A stretch of 64,000 bases of DNA from Aplidium turbinatum (GCA_918807975.1 OU964924.1:1438501-1502500), one strand, 5' to 3'. Shown: positions 33,656-45,861, counted from the stretch's first letter. The notes: a model not told the origin generated them from the sequence alone. Translations and numbers: made by a program.

Positions 33656-34109
33656 CATACAGGCCCAACAGTAAAATTTTAAAATTTCCGGTTGGATGTA
33701 AAAAAAGTTATACGTAGCCTATATTAGCCTATTCCTGAAGAGGACATCTTGTGATGTCGAAAACGTTCGATACGGTACTTAATTTGTTGCGTAGTTTTGT
33801 GTTTCTATATGTAGGCCTAATAAATTTGAAGATGTAAACTTGATCACGTTACTCGGCTTCGTATGCGTAGTAGGGTGGAGTGAAAAAAGAAAATTTTGAT
33901 TTTTGCTCTGTAATAGTGATTAAAAGTTGTAGTGTGGCTTGACTATTAAGCTTTGAAAATTTCAGCGTTTTAAAATAAAGTTTTCGTCTGCCGCAAGCAA
34001 GTTCAAGATTACAAGGGATGTGCTGATTAAATATCACAATTTGCTTCAGATTTTTTTCCGCAACAAAACCATCGCATGTGACGTCATAGAGGATATTTCT
34101 TACGATTCA

Positions 34110-34196
34110 ATTAGTCCATTTAAGCAACATAATCGGAAATATGCAATTCTTAAAAAGGGCCTGAAAAAGCCATTGCAGCGGTTTGTATGTCTGTTG
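34110..34196 (+). pseudogene. Transposon protein, piece before the nested element
   Basis: KKGLKKPLQRFVCLLQ corresponds to the conserved 'KPLQWFVCLLHFNELPLRHL' block. The element at 34197-35124 splits that block exactly here, and its remainder resumes at 35130. Confidence 0.65.
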
Positions 34197-35124
34197 CAAG
34201 GATGCCAGACCTTGGTTTTTCCACCTAGATCTGGGTTTTTTTGACCAAATCTGGGTTTTAAGTTTTTTTATTTCAAATTTAGGTAAATCTAGGTTTTTTT
34301 GGTTTTTAACTTTGTACAGAGCTTGCACGGTATTAAGGCACTGGGATCTTCGATAAATGGTCCCCACTGCAACACAAAAATGATAAGGTAGCCTACTGGT
34401 AATGTTTTTTTGCATCAGCTACTGCAGTCAGTGAGGTACAGGATGCTAAAGAAATGGTCCAACTTTATGAAAATGTGGATGACTAAAAATTGGAGTAGTA
34501 CAACTATTTGTGTGACTGAACATTTACTTATTGTGAATTTGAGTTATTCTTTTCAACATTATGTTCAAATGAAAAAGGCTAAGCAGGGTTTATTGCTAAG
34601 AACCAAGTTATCGTAGTTGTACACCAAGCAGTAAGCAGGCATGATGATTCTCCTCAGCCGCAGTCTACAACTCACACAGCAAAAAGTTTAGTTCAAAAGT
34701 CAAAACTAACCTTATTGGTTTTGTCTAGTCAATTTTAGAAATTTTGGTTAAACACGCACTGAACCTTGCTAGCTAGACGCTTTACCATAAAGGTAATTTT
34801 GAACCAAAATCTTTGCTGTGAGCCCATATAGGCCTACCAAGCTCTTGTTTTTGTATATAGTTATATTACATATATATTAACTACCATACCAACATAAGCA
34901 TGTATATATATTGTATAATTATATATATATACCGTAGGCTACGTGTTACTATTTGTAGCTTTCTGAGGCTTCTGTGTAATGATTTAAAAATGGTGCTGAA
35001 AGCGCACGCAGGTTTTTTTAACCGCTTTACTACATATTTTCTGGACCTGGGTTTTTTTTGCCTCATCTGGGTTTTTTTTAGCGCACAATCTAAGTTTATT
35101 GGAAATTTGTCGCTGGCATCCTTG
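34197..35124. mobile_element. Nested hAT element, CAAGGATGCCAG ends
   Basis: The TIR is CAAGGATGCCAG at both ends, inverted. A perfect 8-bp TSD GTCTGTTG lies at 34189-34196 and 35125-35132. Subterminal 'tctgggttttttt' repeats face inward. It interrupts the transposon gene, so the host frame resumes just after it. A relative of this end is at about 8543 ('cagggatgccagg'). Confidence 0.9.
34675..34820. mobile_element. Palindromic MITE inside the nested hAT
   Basis: Ends CACAGCAAAAAGTTTAGTTC and 'gaaccaaaatctttgctgtg' are inverted repeats, 146 bp apart end to end. No TSD could be confirmed. Confidence 0.5.
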
Positions 35125-35129
35125 GTCTG

Positions 35130-36545
35130 TTGCATTTTAATGAATTACCACTGAGACACTTGATGCATTATCTTGATGGAGTTACATCTGGTCCACTAAG
35201 TTTTTCTGGCTCCATTGGTAAAAAACTTGAAGACTGTGACAGTTTACCAGTCACAGAGTTTGAGGCTGTTGATATTCAACTGCCTTCAATTGACGTGAGC
35301 TTAAGCACAGACCAGCAGTAGCCTACTGTACTTGTATGGCATCTGTAAAGCAATTAGCTCAGGGCGTTGTGATGCCAAGCTTGCCTATTGTAATCCAAGA
35401 AAGATGAATCACTCCAGATGGCTGACAACAACCAATCGCATTTTGAAGCTTTATGTTTCACGAAACAATCCCTGTAAAATCTGAGAGCGTTGGTCTTCTT
35501 CATCGTGTATCACACGGCCGTAGCCCAGAGCATCACGCAGGCTCTTGCTCTATCGTTGAACTCGGCCAAATCCTGTGCAGAGCACCTTGCTTTTAGGTCA
35601 GGGCATTCGAGTAGATGTTGCATCGTTTGCTCCTGTCCGCATTTGCAACTTGTGCTCCCCATGGAATACCCCCAGTGTCTCATCAAGGTTTTACACCTGC
35701 CAATACCAGTTCTTAAGCGGTTGAGGCATCGCCAATACTTCCACGGTTCACGTTTTCTGGGAGGAAGGCTCTCCATGGGTGTGAGCTCCATATTGGCCAA
35801 TGTCGGTCCGGCTGCCAGTCTCTCCTGCCATAGTTGAACCCGCACATTGGCGGCGACATCGTCATGACCTAATGGGACAACTGAAGCAAGGAAACTTTTG
35901 GTGGAGTAGCCTACATTGCCAAGTTATACGCTCCAACGTGGTTTGCAGTGAAAACGCAACCTTCCTGTACTACTTACTGTAAAGGAGCTAAACACTTTGT
36001 TTCACGTAGTTAAAAAGTCGCGCTGTCTTAGCGCTGAACTAAAAGCAATAGTTGTCCCTGGTATCAACCGAAATGCCTTTTTTGCTCACCAAGAGAACCT
36101 ATTGCTGTGGATGTTGGTAGATGAACGTCTGTACAACAGAAAATTAGCACTGAGAAGGATACTTTCCAGAAAACAAGGTCATGGAGATTCCATTCGTCTC
36201 TTTAAAGTTCCACTCTTGATCTTTGAAGCAAACGAATACTTTGAACTGATTGATTGGCAGCATACAGAGAGATATGAACTACCGCTAACTCGAGACATAC
36301 CGGACAGTCAGTTAATGTCCTTCATTCAAGATGCTGCAGCTCCAGAGCTTGAATTTCCTAGCTATCCGTGTCACACGCAAGCCATGGAAGGGGCCGTGCG
36401 CCTCGTTACTGAAGCAGCATCTGCGGTGTGTGGGCAAAAACAACGGGAGGGATTTATTCGAAGTAGACTGCAGTCAAAATTAGAAATGCCTGTATTCAAT
36501 ACAAAACGAGAGTTTTTGGCAAATGGAGTGCTTAATGAGATTTAA
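35130..36545 (+). pseudogene. Transposon protein C-terminal half (HFNELPLRHL family)
   Basis: Begins HFNELPLRHLMHYLDGVTSG ... LPSIDVSLSTDQQ (35130-35321). Next comes HSRWLTTTNRI-like sequence (about 35405-35470), which is SRWLTTTNRILKLYVSRNNP in frame. After a LINE insertion it runs 35997-36545 with RNAFFAHQENLLLWMLVDER, LPLTRDIPDSQLMSFIQDAA, FPSYPCHTQAMEGAVRLVTE and REGFIRSRLQSKLEMPVFNT. This block order matches a family of repeated, unnamed invertebrate proteins. The element's TIRs and 8-bp TSD argue that the protein is a transposase. There are several frame changes and two insertions. Confidence 0.75.
35500..35860 (-). mobile_element. 5'-truncated LINE fragment
   Basis: The minus-strand frame (35510-35845) reads WKYWRCLNRLRTGIGRCKTL followed by a Cys/His cluster (CKCGQEQTMQHLLECP). 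This is the same ORF2 C-terminal domain as in the LINE at 14303-15891, but diverged. Only the last ~110 codons inserted, followed by an AAG-rich tail. Exact ends and TSD are unclear. Confidence 0.8.
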
Positions 36546-36548
36546 ACT

Positions 36549-36912
36549 CATGGGAGTCGGCAGAGAGGGGCACTTGTCCCCCTGGATTTGGGTTTTATGA
36601 ACGTTTCTTTCCTTATGAAAACGATACTTTCAAAAATGTTTCTTACCTTTGGGCGATAATATCTTTTTCATCCAATTTTCTTCGAAGTAAACCAACATTT
36701 TTCCAGGACTATTTTTTCGCGCTTTCGGAAACTATCGCTAAGTATGCCTTGGAAATATCTTTAATTGTAACGTTTTCGCTCGTGCCGTCCAAATTTACGT
36801 TACATTTCATCAATACACTTAGCTACGTTGCACTCGTTGTAGCTCACAAGATGAAATTTGGCTTAAAAGATGTTTGCCCCCTCCCCCTGCAATATTTCTG
36901 CCAACGCCCATG
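36549..36912. mobile_element. Small TIR element after the transposon gene
   Basis: CATGGGAGTCGGCAGA at the left and 'tctgccaacgcccatg' at the right are inverted. G/C tracts 'gtccccctgg' and 'gccccctcccc' lie inside. No clear TSD. Confidence 0.55.
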
Positions 36913-37628
36913 TACTGTATAAGCTGATGATTTAAAAAGCGTTTACAATATTTATATGGGATCAAAAGTAAACAGGCAACCGAAATCTCAATATTGTCAT
37001 ATTAAGAAAAACACTTTTCTACTGTAGTTTGCTTTACCTTCATTGCACATACTTGCTTAAACTGTGGTGATGAACTTGTGAAAGGAACAGAAATTTGAAG
37101 AAAATAGCTTAAAATCCGTGTTTTTTCTTATCAGTTGATCATATACATGCAACAAGCGTTCTAAAAGACGTATTTTCCACTGCATTGCAACGATTTATGT
37201 GTAATTTACAACTCTGATATTGTTAGATAGAAGTACCGAAGGTAGAAGTTAGATAAAAGTGACGATCTGCTAATTGTGATGACGTCATAGCTCCAAAATA
37301 CCAGTGAAAACTTCAATGGACTTGCGGCAGACGTAAACGTTGATCAAAATCAAAAATATTTCAGCATGTGAATACATTTACCACATCACAACTTTTAGTA
37401 ACTATTACAGATTGATTCTATCAACTTTCATTTTTAACCTATGTTTCACTCCACCCTAATGCGTAGGCCTATGGTTCAACAAGACAAACTCTCTACCGAA
37501 GCTGTAGCCTATGTAAAAAAAAGCAAAAGAAGTGGTAAACTTTTGGAAATCTGAGCTAACTGAAACTTAGGTTTTCCATGCGATGATCAAATTGTTAAAA
37601 TTTTGAATGACTTGCCGTTCAACTATAC

Positions 37629-38078
37629 CAGGGCTACTCAACTGGCGGACCGCGGTGCGAATCCGGACCTTCTGGGTGTTGAAGGTGGATCTCGGGCTTC
37701 TGGAAGAATAACCTCATTGTCACATTTTAGCCTTAGGGCATCTTTAAACAGATTTCCATTAGGGAAAAGCAGTTTTTTGTGACTATTCAAGGAGCTGGGG
37801 GCTTCGTCCCAAGACCCCCCAACGCTTTGCCGTCTTCTCTGATGTGCGATCCACACAGCTACACTACAAAGAAACACAATAGCTTACATTTTTCCTTTTT
37901 TATTTTTTTTTGTTTGTGTCAGACAAAAATCCAAGTCGTGCTACATACAGCCTGAAAAGTGTTTCGATGCTCGTACTGGTTGTTTAATTTTCGTGGTTGC
38001 ATATGAAATATTCACCGGACCGCAAAAATATTCAACTTGTCAAAATGGACCTTTGCTAACATTAGTTGAGTAGCCCTG
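37629..38078. mobile_element. hAT MITE, CAGGGCTACTCAACT ends
   Basis: Left CAGGGCTACTCAACTGG, right 'agttgagtagccctg'. The flanking 8-mers AACTATAC (37621-37628) and AGCTATAC (38079-38086) agree at 7 of 8. Confidence 0.85.
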
Positions 38079-38529
38079 AGCTATACGGCAGTGCTTCTCT
38101 ACCTTTATTTGTGGCGACCCAAATATTAAGGTTAGGCCTATATTAATAGCGAAGATTTGGCGACCGTATTTCCAAAACTCCGTTTCACGCAACGTTTTGT
38201 AAGCACGAAAAGTTGAGTCACACTCATTACATAACACGATTAAACATAACAACGAAATGTCGAATTTAATTAATGTGAGTTTTGACATCGTATTGTTTCA
38301 AAAACTTTTCCAAAGTTTGGAGCTATGTTGCTCAATGTCAATCTCATGTCATTTTCAGGCTGAAGACAATTTCTCTCCTTTGTTTTGATGTGAGTAAGCG
38401 CAGAAAACCCGCTCTCGCACAGGCAGGTAGTAACAAATGGCAGGAGAGCTTTTACTGCGTGCGTGCCAACAACAGTCTTTTCCTTCTTGACTTTTGTCCA
38501 AAATTAACCAAGGGTTGCTTTCTTAAAAT

Positions 38530-39244
38530 CAGGGAGTCGAACCGAACCCGAACCGGATTTTTGTAAACCGGTTTTGGTGCGATTTTGTCTGAACCTTAAC
38601 CGGAACTGAACCGAAAATTTGAGCAACAAGACAACAAGACTTCAACAATCGGAAACTTCACTCTGTCAATCTCGGTGACCGGGCCTGCGTCAGTGATTTA
38701 AAGCCTCTACAAGTATGCGAAACTGCCAGGATTAAGCTCTTCAAGAAGCTTTCCCAGTCCGAGGATAAAGATTCAATCAATCAATCAATCAGTTAGCTTA
38801 AACCCTAACCGAACCCGAACCGGTTGAAAAAAGCGGTTCACTCAAGCATTACGTCATTGTTCGCATTGTGGTAAGTGAAGTTGTACGTAGCATGTTGTTA
38901 TCTTGGAGGCCACATTGTAGGCTACGGATAAATTATAGCCTATTCCGTAACACACGATCTATCTATCATCGATGCTTTGGAGAGGCATTTTTTGACCAGT
39001 GTTGGATTTCAATAGTAGGCCTAGGCCTAATTTTATCGGACCCGAACCGGAACTTATAAAACCGGTGTTATTGAGACTATTTTTGTCGAAACCGAACCGT
39101 ACCCGAACCACAAATCATTGTTGTTGAACCGGAGCTAAACCGAAACTCTTAAGTTTCTTCGAACCGGAACTGAACCAAATTTTGAAACAATTTTTGAACC
39201 AGAACCGGACCCGAACCGGAAAAATCAAACGGTTCGACTCCCTG
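38530..39244. mobile_element. Nested hAT MITE, CAGGGAGTCGAACCG ends
   Basis: Left CAGGGAGTCGAACCGAACCC, right 'ggttcgactccctg', flanked by CTTAAAAT (38522-38529) and CTTAAAAC (39245-39252), 7 of 8 equal. The interior is built of many 'gaaccgaacc' words and has a SINE piece at 38630-38800. Confidence 0.85.
38630..38800 (+). mobile_element. SINE 3' body fragment with tail
   Basis: 'ttcactctgtcaatctcgg', 'cagtgatttaaagcctct' and 'acaagtatgcgaaactgcc', then a tail of four 'atca' units. Same body as 20216-20545. No head. Confidence 0.8.
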
Positions 39245-39998
39245 CTTAAAACAGTTCATCAAAAGCCTACACTGTCACACTGAATGTCAAAAAACTCTTC
39301 TTGAAACCCAAAAATGCTTTGGTAGTTTTCAGGCAGGGTATCAACATCAATAGCAAATGGATTGCGCACCTATGCTAAATCCTTTGCATTTTTAGGGATA
39401 GTCAAATCAAATTCTCGTATCAATGAACCCAAATGCCTTTCTATGACAAGCTGGACATCGTCAAAGCCGAACTCCGTATCTTCCAGTAACTGATTCAAAA
39501 CAGTAAATGATGCTGTTTTCTGGGACGCGATCTTCCTCTTTCACAACTTCAGCTTCTCTCGCAAAAGCAATCAGTTTTTCAGATACATCGACCAAAAAAA
39601 AAAAAAAAGAAAAAAAAAGGTACATTAATTTTTTATTTGATAAGGTTTAAAACAATTAACTGTCCAATTTTAGCAATTAATTATATTTGTTTGGTGTGGT
39701 TTTTGAAGCAATTAACTGTTACAATTAATTGTTACAATTCTCTAGTCTAGTGTGTAACTACTTGACTGTTGTGTACACTTCACCGCAAAATACGTGTGGC
39801 AAAATCGTCGGGTGAAACCTGCGGCGTAGTGAGAGTAGTGGAAATTATGAAAACTAAATTAGTGGTAGACAGTTTTAACTTTGCTCAAGAGACATTATTT
39901 TTTATTACCACATCTTACAGTGACCCAGAAAAATGAAACTGCGACCCAGTTTTGGGTCACGACCCAGGTGTTGAGATTTGAGAAGCACTGCTATACAG

Positions 39999-40267
39999 CA
40001 TTGAATAATGAATAGCCCACTTGCGACATGACATTTTAACCCCGCATTCACTGTTTTATAATAGTCGATTCTAATCTGCGACGTTAAAACGTCATTTTTG
40101 AACTTTCTGAAAAAAATCAAATTTGTTAGATTTCAAGCAGTTTTTTTTGAATAAGCAATTTTATTGTCTATTTCAGGAGGGAGAGATGTCAATAGCCTAG
40201 TCATTTAGTACCGTACCGTAACAACTTAATTTTTGACACATCAATTGTTAAGGCTATCCTGTATTTT
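39999..40267. other. Spacer before the 16-kb element
   Basis: No gene or repeat recognised. It contains 'agtaccgtaccgta' near 40206. Confidence 0.45.
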
Positions 40268-40276
40268 CAATCTTAC

Positions 40277-40742
40277 ACCACCGTCATTCTGGCAGAATAA
40301 TTCTGCGCGATCCGCCTAAAAAAATGATCCGTAAAAATTTGCGCGATAAACAATGCGATGAAAGTAGCAACACTCGGAAGCTGATAAAATCACTTCTCGT
40401 TACCACATCAAAGCAAATCTTATATTTTTTCCATAGCCAAATGAACAGTGAACACAGAAATTTAAATAAAAAACTCGACTTGTCAAAGATAAAACAACTG
40501 CAATTGCGAAAAGTTAGACAAAAAATCGTATCTATTAAGACTGCTATATGTGATATGGCAAGAAAAGTAAGCATCACAAATACAACTATCAAAATACTTT
40601 CCCGAAATATTTTTCGGAATTTTATTTTTGAATCGTGTTCAGAATTAAATTTCCTTTCCAGGGGTGGCAATTTTGTGGTGGGGCAGACGAAGGAAACGCG
40701 AGCAGAATGGTTTAAAAATGGAAGAAATTTCATACGTATTTA
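40277..40742 (+). repeat. Left arm head (terminal inverted repeat)
   Basis: About 470 bp that match the inverse of 55765-56236 almost base for base. In both arms it keeps an open frame starting MIRKNLRDKQCDESSNTRKL and ending RAEWFKNGRNF.RI. In the left arm the frame is continuous (40324-40743). The protein would be basic and rich in Lys/Arg/Gln. It could be real or a by-product of arm homogenisation. Confidence 0.85.
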
Positions 40743-40751
40743 AAAACAAAT

Positions 40752-43700
40752 TGCAGGGGTTCTAGGTTTATTGTTGATTTATATGAAATGCAGGGGTTCG
40801 AGGTTTTATTTATATTAAATGCTTATAACCCCTGATAACAGCAGAACCGCTGCTGGCGTAACAAAGCTTTGATGGCACAAAGGTAGCACGATAAGTCTCA
40901 AGTTCTTTTATTCGTGAGTTCGAATTGAATTTAAATTTTGAATTTGAAAAGTTATCTTATGAGTCTGAGTCTACTTTCAATAATATTATGAGTCTCTGTT
41001 AAAAATTGAATTTTATGAGTAAATCTTATATTATAAGTCAAAATTGTTTTGTGCAGAGGTATATAAAGCACTTTCAGAAAAAGGAAAAAGAAACAGTTTC
41101 GTAATTTAAAATTGGCAAATTCCAGCAATGTTTACGGACTAGGTTGAACTCCTGCTAGTGAGATTCCATTGCAGAGGTGAATCGCGGATATACTGAATAA
41201 GCAATAAATGGCCATTTTAACAGACTCACTTGAGAAAGCTGCGGGTGGTAGGTTATTTGAGTAAAAAATGATCCATCAAAATTATCCCAGTGCACAACAA
41301 GTGAGTTTTCTTAAGAAACGCAACTAGCCTATTTATTCTCACTGTTGGGTTCAGTGAGTTTTTAAGAAACGTAAATGTTATGTGAGAATTACGTTTTGTA
41401 GAGAGCTAAAAACAATGGAATTTCATTCGGGTCCCTACAATCACTCCCTGCAAATTTTAAGACCGTGGGATCGAAGATCACACGTCTTAAAATTAACAAA
41501 AAGGTGAAAGTAAAACTAAAAAATAAACACGATAATTGATGCAATAATGTGGTTTTGCAGGTCATAAAAATCGGATTGAAAAGTCCTTTTAAAAAGCATG
41601 AAGAAATGGCGTTAAATGATGAGCAAACAAAGGCACAAAATTATAGAAGCGTGTTAAAAATAATCGCAAGTTTCATGGGATGAAAGTCTGGCGCAAGCAA
41701 GCCTTGACCTGCTATGTTTTTTTATGTATATATTTTTTGTTTTAAAGAGAAATCATGCGAGCATGGCGTGTGTTCGTCTTTAAGTCTCTGGCTTGATTCG
41801 GATAATGTCTTTATACTTCAGAGTTCGATATGATTAGGCTTCTCGTTTCTCGCTTCATCAGAGTGTTCTGTTGCGTTTCGAGCTTTCCGAATCGAACCAG
41901 GCTTTGTGCGTCACTGCCAGTAAATCTGCTCTGGTGATTTCTCCTGAAAGTAATACAAATACAAGGTGCAGAAATAATGTGTTGTAGCTAAAACAGTATA
42001 TAAAAAACGACATCAAAACAATGCAAAGCGAATGAATTCACGCAAGAGCAATTAACAATAAAAGCAGCACTTACTACAGGACTTCTTATCCCGAAAAAAA
42101 GCAAATAGTCGAATTGGTGGCGAATTAGAGATAATTTAGAAATACCGTCTGGGATGTAGAAAAAGGTAAAGAAACATAGAAAAGGTCGCAAGATAACGTT
42201 GAAAGAATGTAGAGGTAGAGTATTGAAACGAAGAGAGAAAAAAAAACACACACGCATTTGGCTAACGCGACTGATTGACGAGAACCAAAATATCTGACCA
42301 CAACTGAACGATGGCACTGTGCTGAAGTTGAACTTCGTTTATGAAGTTGCAAAAAGCTTCGGCAAAAAATACAGCCAGCGATTTAGCTTGAGCTGCAAAA
42401 AAACTGCTATAGTTGCAGTGTATCGCGATGCGATTGAGGGCCTAAGCAATGTTGTTTTAAAAATGAGAATAGACTGTGCTATTTCTCAGGCTATGTCAAA
42501 ACATGCCCTTCAACATGCCAGGTTGACCTCGATAAAAAGTAAAAATTAGCTATGTGGGGACCACATTTAGGTACCATTAGCCACATGCTTTGAAAGGGTA
42601 CGTGGGGGCCAAGTTTGGACTCCATTAGCTACGTTGCTCAGACAAGATTGCGTGGGGGCTTGATTGCTCCATTAGCCACGCTGCTCAGACAATAAACAAA
42701 AAATGTTCAAGCATAGTAGCTTGTAAAAATCAGTGCTATCAAAAAAGGCGTTATTACGTCAGAAATTTTGTCTCACGTCAACAAAATGCGCCAGCGCAAG
42801 TTTGTATATATTTAGAAAAAATAGAGATTTATTTATAGTAAGAACTATGCCGAAATTTTGTAGAACAGAGAATAAAGATAAATGAGAGAAAATACTAGAG
42901 AGTTTAAGTTTAACACGTAGGCTACCAATTTGCAATTAATAATACTTTCGAAAAGGCTGGCGACAAAAAATACTACGTGGTCATTCATTGATTCCAACAA
43001 GCCATTTTGTTAGTCCATTGTGATTAGAAGGCAAAAGTCGTCGTCAAAAATTAGGCGCTGTAGCTTTTGAATTACAAGCATTTGTCTCTATCGAATGTGG
43101 AATGACGTTGTTTTTGCGAAATAGGCAAAGGCGCTTTTTGCTTTAACGTTAAAATGCAATATGCAGGAATGTATGAGAAACAAGCGTACAAGTTAATTAT
43201 CAACATACTTTCTACAACGTTTAATAGTGTTGTAAATGAGAAAATATTTACCAATATAAGATAAAACATTAACGCTTCCATTTTAAAAGTGGGCGGTTGA
43301 TAAAAGGCGATAGCTAGATTAAAAAACAAAATGAAAACAAGCACTCGCCGTTAGTTGATTTCGTCAGTTCGGTAGCAGAAAGTCTTTGATTTTCGATCTT
43401 TTTCGGCTTGAAGTTGACTATAAACTAATACTCCTTTTTGGTTGAATTCTTCTCTTTGGATGAGTTTCTTGTTTTCTTCTTACTTCTTTCTTGCCAAGGA
43501 AACACTCGGAAGGCACCAATGCAGGGGTTCTAGGTTTTATTGTTGATTTATATAGTTTATTTACCCCTGATAACAGCAGAACCGCTGCTGGCGTAACAAA
43601 GCTTTGATGGCACAAAGGTAGCACGATAAGTCTCAAGTTCTTTTATTCGTGAGTTCGAATTGAATTTAAATTTTGAATTTGAAAAGTTATCTTATGAGTC

Positions 43701-44174
43701 TGAGTCTACTTTCAATAATATTATGAGTCTCTGTTAAAAATTGAATTTTATGAGTAAATCTTATATTATAAGTCAAAATTGTTTTGTGCAGAGGTATATA
43801 AAGCACTTTCAGAAAAAGGAAAAAGAAACAGTTTCGTAATTTAAAATTGGCAAATTCCAGCAATGTTTACGGACTAGGTTGAACTCCTGCTAGTGAGATT
43901 CCATTGCAGAGGTGAATCGCGGATATACTGAATAAGCAATAAATGGCCATTTTAACAGACTCACTTGAGAAAGCTGCGGGTGGTAGGTTATTTGAGTAAA
44001 AAATGATCCATCAAAATTATCCCAGTGCACAACAAGTGAGTTTTCTTAAGAAACGCAACTAGCCTATTTATTCTCACTGTTGGGTTCAGTGAGTTTTTAA
44101 GAAACGTAAATGTTATGTGAGAATTACGTTTTGTAGAGAGCTAAAAACAATGGAATTTCATTCGGGTCCCTACA
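40752..44174. mobile_element. LTR-type element nested in the left arm
   Basis: Direct terminal repeats lie at 40752-41439 and 43520-44174. Both start TGCAGGGG, end CCCTACA and are flanked by a 4-bp TSD AAAT. Inside the repeat are a TATA-like word (near 41060) and an AATAAA (near 41200), as expected for an LTR. The 2.1-kb internal part shows no recognisable gag, pol or envelope gene, so it looks non-autonomous. The repeats are nearly identical, which suggests a young insertion. Family not assigned. Confidence 0.75.
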
Positions 44175-44176
44175 AA

Positions 44177-45402
44177 ATAGAGATTTCAACGTTAAAAAAC
44201 GCCTTCAATTAGGCGTCCATAAAAATATTTTCCCGAAATATTTTTCGGAATTTTATTTTTGAATCGTGTTCAGAATTAAATTTCCTTTCCAGGGATGGCA
44301 AGCTCGTGGTGGGGCAGACAAAGGAAACGCGAGCAGAATGGTTTAAAAATGAGGGAAATGTCTTACGTATTTAAAAATAAATAGAGATTTTAACGTTTAT
44401 AGACGTCTTCAATTAGGCGTCTATAAAAATATTTTCCCGAAATATTTTTCGAAATTTTATTTTTGAATCGTGTTCAGAATTAAATTTCCTTTCCAAGGGT
44501 GTCAATTTCGTGGTGGGGCAGACGAAGGAAACGCAAGCAGAATAGTTTAAAAATGGAAGAAATGTCTTACGTATTTAAAAATAAATAGAGATTTTAACGT
44601 TGATAAACGCCTTCAATTAGGAGTCTATAAAAATATTTTCCCGAAATATTTTTCGGAATTTTATTTTTGAATCGTGTTCAGAATTCAATTTCCTTTCCAG
44701 GGGTGGCAAGCTCGTGGTGGGGCAGACGAAGGAAACGCGAGCAGAATGGTTTAAAAATGGGGTAAATGTCTTACGTATTTAAAAACAAATAGAGATTTCA
44801 ACGTTAAAAGACGCCTTCAATTAGGGGTCTATAAAAATATTTTCCCGAAATATTTTTCGGAATTTTATTTTTGAATCGTGTTCAGAATTAAATTTCCTTT
44901 TTAGAGATGGCAAGCTCGTGGTGGGGCAGACGAAGGAAACGCGAGCAGAATGGTTTAAAAATGGGGGAAATGTCTTACGTATTTAAAAATAAATGGAGAT
45001 TTTAACGTTTATAGACGCCTTCAATTAGGCGTCTATAAAAGTGTTTTCCCGAAATATTTTTCGGAACTTTATTTTTGAATAGTGTTCAAAATTAAATTTC
45101 CTTTCCAGGGGTGGCAAGCTCGTGGTGGGGCAGACGAAGGAAACGCGAGCAGAATGGTTTAAAAATGGGGTAAATGTCTTACGTATTTAAAAATAAATAG
45201 AGATTTTAACGTTTATAGACGCCTTCAATTAGGCGTCTATAAAAGTATTTTCCCGATATATTTTTCGGAACTTTATTTTTGAATAGTGTTCAGAATTAAA
45301 TTTCCTTTCCAGGGGTGGCAAGCTCGTGGTGGGGCAGACAAAGGAAACGCGAGCAGAATGGTTTAAAAATGGGGTAAATGTCTTACGTATTTAAAAACAA
45401 AT
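44177..45402 (+). repeat. Left arm: six 204-bp tandem units
   Basis: The unit marker 'atagagatt' (atggag once) recurs at 44177, 44381, 44585, 44789, 44993, 45197 and 45401, exactly 204 bp apart each time. Each unit has two inverted repeats, AGACGCC..GGCGTCT and CCGAAATATTTTTCGG, and a short frame containing GQTKETRAEWFKNG. The last unit breaks off at about 45420, where unique sequence starts. Confidence 0.92.
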
Positions 45403-45861
45403 AGAGATTTCAACGTTAGAGAAAGCTGGAAAGAGTAGGCTGGACTTGGCTACTCGCAGGCTTAAGTTGTTGTAGGAACTATGAAATGAAAAGAATTTTC
45501 TTTTATTGGGGACAGAACTATCCAACAACTCCACTTCACCAGCTCAATCATACAAATGATATTTATTCTACCGTGTGCTATATTGCATTGTTGCAAAGGA
45601 TTCGCTAGCTGTTGGTAGTTTATTAACAAATGTATCAACAAACTCAAACATATTGCCGATAAGGTTGAAGTTTTATGGAAATATCATCGTATGTCTGATG
45701 TGTAGTTGCGGGCATGTGGAACAAATTTTAAAAGGTTATCCCCTACAATAATCAAATTTTGGATAAGTTGGTACTTTTGAAAGAAAGTTACACAGTAAAC
45801 TTAACTTAGCTGTAAACCGGAACGCACCACCACATCATCTCTACTCAAAGATGCTGTGATC

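Larger units (their letters stand above)
33871..37458 (+). mobile_element. TAGGGTGG-ended DNA transposon, 3.6 kb
   Basis: Left TAGGGTGGAGTGAAA, right 'tttcactccaccct' followed by A, with a perfect 8-bp TSD ATGCGTAG (33863-33870 and 37459-37466). The plus strand carries pieces of the same gene family as the minus strand of 13398-16870. Its C-terminal third is best preserved (35997-36545). Later insertions are 34197-35124, a LINE piece at 35500-35860 and a small element at 36549-36912. Confidence 0.9.
38089..39990. mobile_element. hAT-type element, CAGTGCTTCTC ends, with nested elements
   Basis: Left CAGTGCTTCTCTACC, right 'gagaagcactg'. The flanking 8-mers CTATACGG (38081-38088) and CTATACAG (39991-39998) agree at 7 of 8. 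It abuts the element at 37629-38078, and their TSDs overlap. No transposase was recognised. The element at 38530-39244 is nested in it. Confidence 0.82.

Noticed and set aside
34900-35154. Hydrophobic plus-strand frame
   Set aside because: Falls in the nested element 34197-35124; the hydrophobicity comes from repeated 'gggtttttttt' tracts.
44177-45402. CRISPR-like array
   Set aside because: Units are 204 bp, adjacent and diverged without unique spacers, in an animal transposon arm.
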